Part shown: positions 49,529-60,444 of the stretch, piece by piece
Numbering within the stretch: position 1 is the stretch's first letter
Layout of the letters: each line of letters begins with the position of its first letter
Origin: Diplodia intermedia
Lineage: Eukaryota; Ascomycota; Dothideomycetes; Botryosphaeriales; Botryosphaeriaceae
DNA length: 64,000 nucleotides
Reading direction: 5' to 3'
Assembly: GCA_021495925.1 (NCBI GenBank)
Contig: JAKEKT010000001.1
Coordinates: forward strand, 496,001 to 560,000
Translations under genes and position numbers: made by a program
Notes under the pieces: generated by a model
What the model saw: the letters and a program-made list of their open reading frames with translations, nothing else
Told to the model about the DNA's origin: nothing
Databases searched by the model: none

Positions 49529-50265
49529 TATTACGAACTCTAAGACATAAGAGCTTTATAACTCTAAGGACTAAAAGCCCGTACGGGAAAAAGCACCGTA
49601 AGGGCTAATAAGTCTTACGAGTAATAGAGCCGCACGGCTAGAAAACCCGCACGGAAAGAACGCCTATAGAAACCTAAAAAGAGTAGAAGACTACACGTAA
49701 TAAAAAGCCCGTAGAAAAAGTAGAACCGTAGAAATATAGTCTTACTAGATTAGAATCCCGTAAGAAATACGAAATTTAGAAAGTAGAAAATAAGCGTAGA
49801 GATGCGAATAGAAGTAAGTTAGTAGTTACGTCCGCGTAGAAGTAATAGAAGTTAAAAGTCGAAAACCCGAAAGCTACTCGAAGCGCCGACGTTACGTACG
49901 CTCTATCTAATTCTTAAAGTTCTAAGGTTTAGTTAGGCTTAGCACTCTAAACTACTAAACCCTTAAGTTTAGACGTTTATTCGTCTTAGCACGAATAAAC
50001 TACTAAATACTAGATTATAACTAGCTTTTCTATAGTATATAGATATACTTTCTTAGCTAGTATCTTAACCCTTCGTAGTTAACTTAAAGTTCTAATTTAA
50101 ACCCTATTAATTTAAAGATAATCGACTTACTATATATTATATAATTACGTAATATCTTCTTATTTAATTATTATTATCTATCTCTTATCTCTCTAAGGTA
50201 AACCCTTCGGTTTAATTCACCTACTAAGCGACTTCGAAGCTTAGTAAAAGAAGCCTACCGTTATA
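49529..50265 (+). repeat. 3' LTR of gypsy-2
   Basis: 737 bp, same ends as 41768-42504. It differs from the left LTR at scattered transitions. Confidence 0.9.
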
Positions 50266-50270
50266 GCGGT

Positions 50271-50644
50271 CGTAATAATCGTCTTACTTACGTTCGTATC
50301 TTCGCGTCTATTTTCTACTTTCTAGATCCCGTATTTCTTACGGAACTATAATTCGACTAGATTATCGAGTTTCTACGGCTCTACTTCCCGCGCGGTCTTT
50401 TCGTTACGTATAGTCTTTCGTTCTTCTTAGATTTCTTATAGGCGTTCTTCTTATACGAGCTTTAGCTACTATCTAAGCTTAGTCTCGTAGGCGCTAAGTT
50501 TTTCTATGCCCGTTCTTTTCGTGCGGGATTTCTATCTATACGGCTCTATCGTTCGTAAGGCTTATTAGTTCTTATAATGCTTTCTTTCGTGCGGGCTTTT
50601 AGTTCTTAGAGTTATAAAGCCCTTATACCCTAGGGTTCGTAATA
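50271..50644 (-). repeat. 5' LTR of gypsy-1, outer part
   Basis: 374 bp that complete the LTR begun at 41356; 412 plus 374 equals the 786 bp of the other LTR. It is followed by CTATC. Confidence 0.9.
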
Positions 50645-50649
50645 CTATC

Positions 50650-51911
50650 CTACTAGTAGAGTAGAAGTAGCTAGAGCCTAATCTAGATAAATACGCGACT
50701 TCTAAATAGATATATATATACTAGAGTTAAATAGGTTTAGTCTAATTCGTAGCCGTTAGTACGTGCGCTAACGTCGCTTATATCTATTCGATACTATCTA
50801 TCTATCTTATTAACCCCTCTATACGATATCTATAGCTAGTAGATCGTCTTCTTATCTATCTTAGTAAGACTAGTAAGCTCTCGTTATACTATAGAGGGTA
50901 TTAAGACGACGATTATAAAGTATTTATAATTAGTAGTAACGTCTTATACGCTAGCGACGTTACTACTAGACGTAGCTATTAGGGCTTAATAATAACTCTA
51001 TTCGATACTTCTATAGATTAGAAAGCGTTTAAATAATCTATCGTTACTATCTCTTTTATAAAAGTAGAGCTACTAGCCCTCTCTAAAACGACGAAGTAAT
51101 ACTACTAGTAAAAATAATTCTTTAAAGATATCTTCTTTAACTTTAGACATCGTATTAACGTTTAATACGATAATAAGTAGATACTTCTTCTAATAGAATA
51201 GAACGCTATAAAACTTAATACTAAGCTTCGCTATATTAATATCTACTACTACTAGCTTTGCTAGAAAGTATAGGCCGGTAACGTTTACTTTAGATAAACG
51301 CCTACTATAGATATAGTAGCGGACGAATTAATAAAGATATTATCTAAGTAGAAGTATTAGACGTTCGTTTATTACTTAGAGCTTATTTCTCTTAAGAAAT
51401 AACGAGCGTATTAATATCTAGATTATATTATCTTTTATATTTAGTTTTATGCTTTTATTTCTATTATCGCGGATTACGATTACGTAACGATTACGTACGT
51501 ATTTATTTACTTATTTCTTTCTTAACACTAGCTTCTTAATTAGATAACTAGCTATATAGGCCCGCTTACTAGTGCTTTATTAGTTAACTTCGTAACTTCT
51601 CTTTTATCTAATTACGAGAATTACTAGTGTAGTAGTATTTATCTTATACTAACTACGCATATACTACTATCGCTAGATAGTAAGGCGCCCTACTACTATA
51701 TCTAGTAATTAGAGAGTAGGTTCGATTTCTACTCTCGTAGAAGTCTTTAATACTATCGTTAGTTCTTATAGAAGACTTTAATACTATCTTCTCTTTCTTT
51801 TTACTATTTACGAGTTTAACTCTTAGTTATTTTATATATCTTCTATTTTACTACTTAAATACTATGGCTAGTGTCGCGCACTTCCCTATTAGGCAAGGCG
51901 CGAAGGGGATG
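50650..51911 (+). pseudogene. Copia pol relic, right part (end of RT, RNase H)
   Basis: This continues the copia frame cut at 33724. The copia-type RNase H is visible near 50,960-51,380 despite stops. RIP mutation fades at about 51,865: the last 50 bp again contain CpA and TpG. A purine tract (GAAGGGGATG) directly before the 3' LTR at 51902-51911 is the plus-strand primer site. Confidence 0.82.
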
Positions 51912-52059
51912 TGTTGGAATATAAGCGTTTGCAGCAGTAGATAGCTTAGTCAGCGAGGAGCAGGGTATATAAGCGACCCCCGGGGTAGCCCCCTATCGCT
52001 CCTCATGCCTCACCTCCAACAGGTGTATGAATACATTCTCATTCATTCAAATTCCAACA
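51912..52059 (+). repeat. 3' LTR of the copia element
   Basis: 148 bp, almost free of RIP changes, with intact TGTTGG and CCAACA ends and a TATATAA box at 51966-51972. It could still start transcription toward the right flank. The GGAAT duplication follows at 52060-52064. Confidence 0.92.
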
Positions 52060-52064
52060 GGAAT

Positions 52065-53231
52065 ACGAGGAGGACCCATCACGCCAAAGCCTATCTTGTT
52101 TTGCACCACCACCGGACTCGGCGGCCGTCCGGACGATTCTGTCATTCCATCGGGACCACAGCTGGTCCGATCCGTTATCAGATGGGTCCGGCCGGAGCAG
52201 CGAAACCGCTCTCCGCTCCAGCGGTCACTGCATACTCTGCCTCGCATGCTTATAACCGAGCTTCTGAATAGAGTACCTAAGACTTCATTGAGCACATTCT
52301 TACGTACTGACTACATCGTGATGAGTGGAGGCGATGAGGCATGAAGTCCAATGCCCAAATTTACCGACGGAGGCTACTGCCCGAGGCATGGACGTTTACC
52401 CAACCCTGCCAGTAAAAGACCTTGCCACAGAACGCTGCGCGATGACCTATAAATGGTGCCGACCTCGACAGCAGCCTGCACCATTCTGCCCCTCGCGTAC
52501 TCAAGCGCAACCGACTTCGGAATTCACCTCGTCGCCACAAACGTCATCATTCGTATTCCTGACTGCGGTTGCGGGTGACGGGAGGATTGCGGGTGGCGGT
52601 GGGGGCTTGCACCTTTGTGGCGATCCGTGAGTGCATTTATACTTGACTTGGTGAATGTACTGCAGACTTTTTGCGTGTGTGAGATGAATCTGGGAATACT
52701 GTGCTTGAGTTGGCAAGTGTCGGTCCAAATATCCGTTGAATGAGGACAACAGGAAAGGTTTCCCCCACAACCGCCTCGCAAGACGATAGGAAGTACGGAT
52801 CCAGGAAGACATGTAATGTTGGCCCGTTGCTTGCAAAGCTCATCTCTCAACCTATTCAACCATGACTTTTGCCAAGTAGACTAGAGCTCTTGTCCACGCG
52901 TCTTCCATCTCCGTGATATATTCAAAAACAAAACTGTGTAGTCGGCCTTGCAATTAGAGGACAAGGGGAAACAATGAGAAGCCGGAAACTGTTTGCTTGG
53001 GCAAGTTTTTCTCTGCCGAACTTGGGGAGACTCTTGACAATGTCGTTATACATGAGAACGTTGCCGAATCAAGGCCAGTAAAACATGTACGAAAGTTGTA
53101 GGGTTTTAGGTATTCAAAGTCGCTGTCAAGTTCCTGACAAGATTGAGCATATTTCAGAAAATGATATCCGAGATAGTTAACATCAAGAAGGCACAAAAAA
53201 GTAAGGGAGTATTGGCTGCTGGCTCTACTCC
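52065..53231. other. Intergenic, right flank of the transposon island
   Basis: 1.17 kb of ordinary-composition DNA, free of RIP signs. The frames here overlap, several begin at non-ATG codons and none has a family motif. The part nearest 53,231 is probably the 3' untranslated region of the flavoprotein gene. No SreA-type site seen. Confidence 0.55.
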
Positions 53232-54749
53232 TCACAACGCCTCCACAGAGGGTTCGGGGTCGGAGAGACCAAGGAATCTCAGCGTGTCTACCGGTGTTAG
53301 CCAAGATCATGTATTTTCTTATATGAAGTAACTTACTGGCCCAGCCCAAGTCGTTACCGAAAACTTCCGTCAGCCTCTCCGGGCCCCAAAGAACACCCTT
53401 GCTGGGATGGTAGGTAATAGCTGCCGAACCGATCGCCAGAGCCATCATGGGCACAACCTCTGGGAACTCTGCCACCTCAACTTTGACATTGGGGTCATCC
53501 TTTTTCAGGATGGCGTTGAAAATGTTGGCTGCTGCAATACGGCCCATGACCATAGCAGGTCCGGCGCGCTTAATACCGGACCAATGGCAGATGTCACCGG
53601 CGGCGAAATGACGATCCGCATTCGAAACATCTTTGAGCGCCATGCTGATCACTAGTCAGCCTAAGTGTAACACATGTGATTGGCTGGCGGCCTTACTGGG
53701 AAGTGACTTTAACGTAGCCATCCTCGTCGACAGCATCACGTGGTAAGCACTCGGTGTTTGGTGAGTACCGTGAGGAAGCAGGAAAGACGTAGCCAGCATT
53801 GATTGATCTGCCGTCGGCCAGCGTGATCTTGGAAAAGCCGTTCTCAGTGGCAACATTGGCACGCTGCCCAAGGACGACCTCAACGCCCATCTCTTCCAAC
53901 ATGGTCGAAGCTTGAGCCTTGAACTCGGAAGGCAGAGGCTCATTGGACAGAAGCTCGCCGCGGGAATGGATGAGGATCACCCGGTTGTGGGGATGATGGC
54001 TCTTGATCTCGCCGGCAAACTCGATCCCAACGGCGCCTGTCAGACGATGCAGTTAGAGGAGATGATCCGCGGGGATCAACAGGGTCAGATAAGATACTAA
54101 CCGCCGCCGATGACCGCCACAGTTCCGCTTTTGGCAATCTCGATGCCAGCAATGTGTTTCTGAGCCTCCATCACGTAGCTCTTGAAAGCGTTGGCCTTGG
54201 GCACGATTGGCCATTCTCTGCGCGAGCCAGTGGCCAAGAGCAGGTAGTCGTAGTCGAGAGTGACTTCTTTATTGCCGTCGTCATAGTCGATGAAGGTAGC
54301 GGACAAGGTGTCAGGGTGGACTGCCCGAACACTCCCGTGGCGGATCGACAGCTCCTTGCGCTTCAGACGCCACAGGGCCCTGTAACGCACCCAGGAGGGT
54401 TCGACGGAGCCCCTTGCCACGTGGGCGAGCGGAGCTCCCACAGAGTGGACTGCAGGCGGATCATGATTCAGCACACTTTCCGAAGTGCTTTGAAGGGGGG
54501 ACCGGACGTACAGAAGCCATCACGCTCGTCGACCAAGGTGATCTCAACAGGCGCCTTCGGACGGGGGTTGGGCAGGTCGGACGTGGAGTCGCCGTAGACA
54601 GGGCGGACGGGCTTGCCATCGATGCCGTTGAGCAGGCCGAGGATGGCAGCGACACCGGCGTAAGCCCCACCGACGACCAGGACGCGGTGCGGCTTCGCAT
54701 CCGCCGCGTGGCCGTTTGTCACGGGGGCGGGGGCAGTGGCGGCAGTCAT
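53232..54749 (-). CDS. AMID/AIF-like FAD-dependent pyridine nucleotide oxidoreductase
   Basis: Predicted NAD(P)H-oxidising flavoprotein with two Rossmann folds. Exons 54749-54512, 54449-54102, 54036-53697, 53644-53337 and 53287-53232 sum to 1,290 nt (429 residues) with all junctions GT-AG; the last intron (49 bp) is chosen because it avoids an early stop. The FAD motif is VLVVGGAYAGVAAI near residue 25, followed by LLLATGSRREWP. The NAD(P)H motif VAVIGGGAVGIEFAGEI is near residue 190, and the FAD-ribityl motif FAAGDICHW is near 322. No convincing targeting peptide is seen. Its start lies 528 bp from the SIT transporter start, with one perfect SreA-type site between. AMID-like proteins are linked to respiration or cell death; a role in reducing siderophore iron is only a guess. 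Confidence 0.82.
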
Positions 54750-55277
54750 GGCAGGCAGCAGGCGCAGGCAGCTTTTCCACGCGAGCAAGAAAACAAGTCT
54801 CAAGAGAGTTGGAGGGAGCGGCCTGCCAGGAAGTTATTCATCGCTGCCTCTTTGCAGCCGTCCAGTGCAGGCGGTCGGGTTGGTGCATCGTGCGTGGGTG
54901 TGAGGGCAGCGGAGAGCGAGTGGGCCCGACAGAATCGGCGTCCGAGTCAGGCGGGCTGGCTCAGTGGGGGGGCTCTGAAAGTGCCGATTTAGAGTGGCCC
55001 GTTAAAGTTATCAGATCCGCTTTTGCGCCTGCACCCCCGCCGCGAAAGGCCCGGTGCCTGCGCGCCTGCCCTCTGCGTTCCGCGCCTTCCCTCTGCGTTC
55101 CGCACCTGCCCGCCCAGACGCCGCGAGGCCCGCGCTCGGCGTTCCTGCGTCAGCGGCCGCGTCACAGCACACGCTTCTCCAGACACTTTTTCGCCCTCTC
55201 ATTACGACTGCTCTCGGTTTTTCCGTTGTTTTTCTCCTTGCTGCTCGTGCGTCGCGCCGGCGCGCTTTTTTCTTATC
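54750..55277. promoter_or_regulatory. Divergent promoter of the flavoprotein and SIT genes
   Basis: 528 bp between two divergent start codons, with one perfect ATCWGATAA match at 55008-55016 near the middle. The right part is C/T-rich, as in fungal core promoters. Confidence 0.7.
55008..55016 (-). promoter_or_regulatory. SreA-type site ATCTGATAA
   Basis: Perfect consensus match on the minus strand, 262 bp before the SIT start codon and 259 bp before that of the flavoprotein, so it could serve both. Confidence 0.7.
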
Positions 55278-57319
55278 ATGTTCCTGCGTCAAAGGTCCCG
55301 CGATCGTGGCCCGGAAGCTGACAGCTTGGCCCCCTCGCGAGCCTCTACGCCAGACATACCCGGCGAAGACGCTCCCTTGCTGATGCATGCCGAGCGCGAC
55401 CACCCGGACGACCCTCCGCAGCAGGGCGTCAGGGCCATTGAAGCTGTCCGCTCCATCTGGACCCCGCGTCTGCTGAAGATTGCCTACCTTTCGGTTTTTC
55501 TCGTCATTCTGGGCTGCTCGCTGGAGACGTCAGCCAGTGCTAATCTGGTCACCTATGTCACCAGTGACTTCTCCCAGCATGCCCTTGTATCCACCATCTC
55601 CGTCAGCACCGGCCTGGTTGCGGGTGTGGCGCGCGTCCCCATTGCCAAATTGATCGATATCTGGGGCCGCGGCGAAGGCTATTCCGCCATGGTGGCCTGC
55701 ACAACTCTTGGTGGGTCTCCCTCTCTTCTCCACATTCTGTATATTCCATGTACTGAACTTCTCCATGGAAGGCTTGGTGTTGATGGCAGCTTGTAAGAAT
55801 GTGGCTACATATGCTGTTGCTCAGGTAGGTCTACAAACGCCTACGTGCCAGTTTCGGGCTGTTCGGGCTTCTGACACAGCCTTAGGTCTTTTATTGGATC
55901 GGGTTCGACGGGATCGGTTCGTCATCATGCCATATTTGAACTACATACATCTAACCATGCAGGCTATGTACTGCACGTCTTCCTGGCAGATACCTCCAGC
56001 CTCAGGAACCGGGCTCTTGCCTTTTCCCTCTCCAGCACTCCGTATATCTTGACTACTTTTGCCGGCCCAGCTGTGGCTCAATACTTCCAAGACACTTGGA
56101 ACTGGAGATGGGCGTACATCACTTTTGCCGTTACTACACCCCTCGTTTCGCTCCCAATCATCTATCTTCTATTCCACACAAAATACGTGGCCATCAGAAA
56201 AGGCATTCTCAAGCCGAACGATTTTAAGAGAAGGGAGCCGTGGCTGCAACAAGCGAAGAAATTCGCAATTCAGTTCGACGGTACGGCACTACCATCCAGG
56301 CTCTCACGACGCAACTAACATCCACACGCGCAGCCATCGGTTCGATCCTCTTCACCATTGGTCTCGCCCTGATACTCCTCCCTCTCAGCCAACGCGCGCT
56401 GCCATCTGTCTCAGACCGCAGCGCGGGCTGGCTCTCCGCCTCCTCCCTAATCAAGTTTCTCGCGGGTTACACCAGCCTCTGCCTCTTCGGTGTCTGGGAG
56501 TGGAAGTATGCATCGACGCGATTGATCCCATACAGAGTCGTCTTCGGTGACCGGACGGTGCTGGGCTCGTGCCTGCTTTGCTTCGGCTCCTTCGCCGCCT
56601 TCAACGCCTACCACGCGTACTTCCCCTCGTACTTGCAAGCCGCACGCTTCCTCTCCATCCGCGAGGCTGGCTACGTTGCCAACATCTTCTCGCTGACGGC
56701 GTGCCTGCTCGGCATCGCCTTCGCCTACGTCATCCGCCAGACGGGCCGGTACAAGAGGCTGGCGCTGTGGGCGCTGCCGCTGCGCGGGCTCGCTGCCCTC
56801 GCCCTGATCCCCGCCGTGCGGAACCCGCATGCGACATCGGCGGCAGAAGTGATTGTATGTCAGCTCGCCAACGCGGTCGCCGGTGCGGTCCTCATCGTCG
56901 CGAACCAGACCGCCGTCAACGCCGCTGTCGCCCACTCCGACCTCGCCATCGTGCTCGCCGTACTGCTGCTCTTTTCGTCCATCGGTGGCTCCGTCGGCAC
57001 CACCATCGCCGGCGCCATCTGGACCGCTTCAATGCCGGGCCTTTTGCGCGACTTCCTACCCGAGGGTAAGAAGCACCTCGCCGAGGAGCTGTACGGCAGC
57101 TTGAAGAAGCAGCTCGAGTGGGCCCCTGGCACAGACGTCCGCGATGCTGTCGTTAAAGCATATTGTGTTACACAGGCACGCTTATGCATCGTTGCGGCTG
57201 CGAGTATGCCGTTTATTGTAGTGTTTGTGATGATGTGGCGGGAGTTGCCAGTCAAAGACGAGGAGGAGGGTGCAAAGGATAAGTGGAAGGGTGAGGGCCC
57301 TGTAGAGCATGGGGATTGA
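55278..57319 (+). CDS. Siderophore iron transporter, MFS SIT family
   Basis: Plasma-membrane proton symporter that would import ferri-siderophores. Exons 55278-55710, 55772-55824, 55886-55916, 55963-56280 and 56334-57319 give 606 residues; the third exon is only 31 bp. The ATG at 55278 precedes an acidic cytoplasmic N-terminus of about 75 residues. SIT family marks are AKLIDIWGRGEGY, MAACKNVATYAVAQVFYW, then FLADTSSLRNRALAFSLSST and FAGPAVAQ. Length and hydrophobic pattern fit the usual 14 helices. The C-terminus is short and charged. The substrate (ferrichrome, coprogen, TAFC or enterobactin) cannot be read from sequence. An SreA-type site lies upstream, as expected for an iron-repressed gene. 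Confidence 0.92.
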
Positions 57320-59070
57320 ACGGAGCAGCCTGTCGGGGAGAACACAGAGGGGACGTGATAGTGGGGTGGGAGAAGTGGTTAAGCAGTGCTGGTCACTTCA
57401 AACAAGAGTGGAGAAAAAATCGCATATTACTACTAGACATGAAAGGGAACTTGAGCAAAATCATGATAGAACGTGGATAGCATTCTAACGGTACGATGAA
57501 GGAAGGGGTTTGGTGGTGAAAATGCTGGAGTATGGTCCATGTTATGACCCCGACGGATTGTTTCCTAATAGAGTAGTTACTGATGGTCAGGTACCGACAC
57601 TGATGATTACAGGGACTGATTGCTCGAATATTCTCCAATTGCGAATGCGAGGCACCATCGACGATGCGGGTGTGGACCGACAATTTGCAAAATCGCCGTC
57701 TTGTGTACCTCAGATGACATAGGAGCATGGATGTATGCATCTTGCATGTGAGACGACCAGCCTCCTTCGTCATGGAGTGTAGTCTTCAGTCGGAAAACCG
57801 GCAAACGACGGCCATGAGCGGAGTGGTCCATCAGCCCTACGAAGAGCTCTGCTGGAACGGTTCATCGTTAAACGCGGAGCAAACGGCTCGATAAGGCAGG
57901 TGATGTTTTAAGCGAGGTGTGGTCGGTCAAATAATGACATCTACGGCTTAGAACAGGGTCCACGGTCAAGCGATCCGCGGCCGAGCGGACGATGGTGGCG
58001 GTGGCAGGAAAAGGCGAGGCTGCGGGAGGTACCGAGATTTCAATTGGTTCTTGTCAAGGGCAAAGTATGAAACTGTTTCGTTTGCCATGTGGTGTCCTTC
58101 GGCGTTTTACAAGAAAGGAAGACCTTGCATGAAGATCGGCAACAGTGCAGTAGGATTCGATACGACCGTGGTATTCTTGCAGGGCAGCAAAGACAAAGCA
58201 GAAGAGGCAAACTGAACGACCGTCGATCATTGACCAAGGCTTGTTTGCCCGCTCGACATGCTGGAGAAGTGACGCCCGTGGCTTTTATTTCTTTTTCCTT
58301 TTGAGTCTCGATAAGAAGCACCGCCGACATGATCCCGCGCCTGCATGTCAGCCCACTTGCCGACCGCGCAGGATCCAGGACGGCATTAGATGGGTTTGGG
58401 TTTAGGTCCTACCCTTTTCCTCCGGATCCGAATAAAGAGAGCTGTGTCGCCGCGGTCTCGTGTCGTGGTGCCAAGAGCGAGTTTCGATAGATGAGATCCC
58501 GGAAAGAGCCGTCTATCGTCTGCTGAAGGGATGACTCGGTCGGTTTCTGTTACTTCATCATGCGCAGAAACAATCTTTCCAGGACCCAGACTTGACGCGC
58601 AAATCGGTCGGGAGGCTTCCTTCGTTGGGTGAACCGCTGCCGCAGTATTGCATCTGCTCCACGTTGTTCCGGGGTTGTGTCCGGGGCTCCGGTGGCCCAC
58701 TGACGCCCTCGCGTGCGGCAGTGGACTGTGGGTAGGGCCGGCCTTGGAATTGGCCTGGCTGGAGAAAGCGATCTTGGTGGACAAGCCACCCAGCAGGCGC
58801 GTTCATTGCGTGCGCATGAACAACGACGAGGATCTCTGACTCGATCCGCGGGAAGGGGCGGGATGGTGGCCAACGACGAGATCGGCGCTCTGAGGGTCCC
58901 GGGCGGGATAATGTCCAGAACCTAGCTGGGCGGGCTCGGGGGCGATGGCGAGTCTTCGGCGTTAACAGTTCAGATGGCAGCGATGGAATGGTGTTGCGAA
59001 GAGGAGCCACGGCAAGACGACGAAATAAACTCACAGGCTTCTCGCTTGGCCCGCCATGTGTAATGGACAG

Positions 59071-59079
59071 TTATCTGAT
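59071..59079 (-). promoter_or_regulatory. SreA-type site ATCAGATAA
   Basis: Perfect match on the minus strand (TTATCTGAT on plus); an AGATAAG follows within 25 bp. It is 2.6 kb from the nearest confirmed start codon. Confidence 0.6.
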
Positions 59080-59490
59080 CCTTCAGATCCGCAGATAAGA
59101 TATCGTGTTTGCCTTGCGATGGTGGTGTCGGCCATTCAGGTGTTGATGCGGACGAGTCGTAAGTACGAGGCGGAGGATCGGGCTTGACGCTCTCGGGAGC
59201 TCCCGCACGTCGTGTTGGCGACGCACTTGCTGGATCCACCGTCGGGTTGGTGTTGTTGGTTCTTTCCCAGTTGCCTTTCGCGTGCCTGCCCTGCGGATCA
59301 AGGGACGCGCTACGGGGCCGAAGCCGAGCCAATGCCCCAGGCGTCAGGGGGCGTGTGTTTCCGAGCGAGTGGGCGACGTGGGCATCGAGAGCCCAGCCCA
59401 CGCCCGCGCCCGTCTCCACCTGCATCGCGCGCACTTGGCGTGTGAGCTGCCAAGGGCGGCCGGCGCAAAACACGAGCCAGTCACCAGCTA

Positions 59491-59499
59491 ATCTGATAA
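59491..59499 (+). promoter_or_regulatory. SreA-type site ATCTGATAA
   Basis: Perfect plus-strand match, 77 bp from the next site at 59568. Such spaced pairs are more typical of GATA-factor targets than single motifs. Confidence 0.6.
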
Positions 59500-59567
59500 C
59501 CAGAAGGTAACCTCAGCCTCATGCGTCGGCACTCGCGCCGGTGCAAAAATTTCGGCGCTGGGTGATC

Positions 59568-59576
59568 TTATCAGAT
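59568..59576 (-). promoter_or_regulatory. SreA-type site ATCTGATAA
   Basis: Perfect match on the minus strand (TTATCAGAT on plus). Third site within 506 bp. Confidence 0.6.
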
Positions 59577-60444
59577 TCAGTCACTCGGGGCCGCCTCGCC
59601 TGCTGCTGCTGCATCACCCCACCATCAGATTAAACAACGCCCTTGCAGGTTTTTCTTGCCCGTCGCGTAAACCCCCTGCTCTGGGCCGGCCGGTTCGTTT
59701 ACCGCTTTGCGCAACCCTTGCTGCTGGTTCAGAGAGGAGGGAAATGCACAGCAGGGTCGCTGAAGGCCACAATACCGCTAACCGTCCAGCGTGCAACGTC
59801 GAGCTACCACAACCCTCCAACCCGGCAATTGCAGAACAAGAACAATGCGACTGGTTGGTGATTGGGACATCCAGAGTCATCAGCACACGACGATGACTCG
59901 CTACTCCGTCTCTTCCGGAATGCATTGCCTCAAGATTGAGTCGTGCAATACGCCTTTTTATATAATACTTGGCATGTTAGCACAAATTCCTACGAGGTGT
60001 CAAGACAGGACCGACGGTTAATCGGCTCTGATTTGCTATCGCTCCCTCAACCCTTTTCCGAGTATTCCTACCGTCTCGCTCTCACAGCCCGAGCTCTCAG
60101 TCTTCATTAGCCCGAGAATTTTTTCACATCAATCTTATTCGTGTATCTGTGCCTCAGGTCCTCGCTCTCGTTGCTCCGCTGTCCGTCCTTGGACCTTGGA
60201 GCTCTGTACATGTGCTACCATCTCAGGCTTTGCGTGCGGGCTTGAGGGTGGGGGGTGTCACTCCTCTGATGGAGACATGGCGGAATTCAGGGCTGTTGTC
60301 GGACGACCCGATGTTGCAGTCGTAGTGATGATGTGGTTCAACGTCAAGAGCAGCAGCCGGCCATCTCTTCTGGGAGCGTGAGTCAGTCAGGCGGCAGTTG
60401 GTAGGTGAGAAACTCACGTTTCGCGGGCGAGAAAGGGAATCAGT

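Larger units (their letters stand above)
41768..50265 (+). mobile_element. Ty3/gypsy chromovirus-like retrotransposon 2, nested in the gypsy-1 LTR
   Basis: Plus-strand element of 8,498 bp with 737-bp LTRs (41768-42504 and 49529-50265) and GCGGT duplications. Same family as gypsy-1 but a different LTR subtype, 49 bp shorter and divergent in its middle. Relics run gag with zinc knuckle near 43,560-43,625, protease (IIDSG) near 44,690, reverse transcriptase 45,840-46,420 with the box at 46285-46296 reading YLDN, RNase H, integrase about 47,400-48,250, and chromodomain near 48,545-48,700. It is the youngest of the three by nesting, yet also heavily mutated by RIP. Confidence 0.92.
33725..50644 (-). 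mobile_element. Ty3/gypsy chromovirus-like retrotransposon 1, nested in copia
   Basis: Minus-strand element of 8,417 bp once the inner insertion (41768-50270) is removed. Its left (3') LTR is 33725-34510. Its right (5') LTR is 41356-41767 plus 50271-50644. Both total 786 bp. The CTATC duplication flanks it. Pol runs right to left: zinc-knuckle relic near 40,230-40,290, protease near 39,170, reverse transcriptase near 37,560-38,150 with the box reading YLDN, then integrase and a chromodomain-like relic near 35,290-35,430. A purine tract on the minus strand adjoins the 3' LTR. It is mutated by RIP throughout. Confidence 0.92.
28995..52059 (+). mobile_element. Ty1/copia-type LTR retrotransposon, RIP-mutated, carrying two nested gypsy elements
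   Basis: Two 148-bp LTRs (28995-29142 and 51912-52059) start TGTTGG and end CCAACA (TCTAATA in the mutated left copy) and are flanked by GGAAT duplications. Without the nested insertion the element is about 6.1 kb (28995-33724 plus 50650-52059). Pol relics run left to right as protease, integrase, reverse transcriptase, RNase H: an aspartic-protease region near 30,640-30,980, reverse transcriptase from about 33,050, and RNase H near 50,960-51,380. Integrase before reverse transcriptase is the copia order. Stop codons are dense, CpA/TpG is nearly absent and CpG is kept, which is a RIP pattern. It is defective. Confidence 0.93.

Noticed and set aside
53126..53336. Longer last intron of the flavoprotein gene with acceptor near 53134
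   Set aside because: It would need a 200-bp intron and end almost at once in a stop. A 49-bp intron (53336-53288) with a CTAAC branch point gives a protein-like tail and a total divisible by three.
54750..54803. Upstream extension of the flavoprotein to 54803
   Set aside because: The first codon is TTG; the ATG at 54749 precedes a normal N-terminus leading into the FAD motif.
58558..59034. Minus-strand frames near the 59-kb iron sites
   Set aside because: Arg/Pro-rich low-complexity translations on several overlapping frames, with no recognisable domain.
59744..59896. 50-codon ATG frame just right of the triple iron-site cluster
   Set aside because: It has an acceptable composition, but it is short, has no motif and no clear splice continuation. 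It stays only a lead for RNA-seq.
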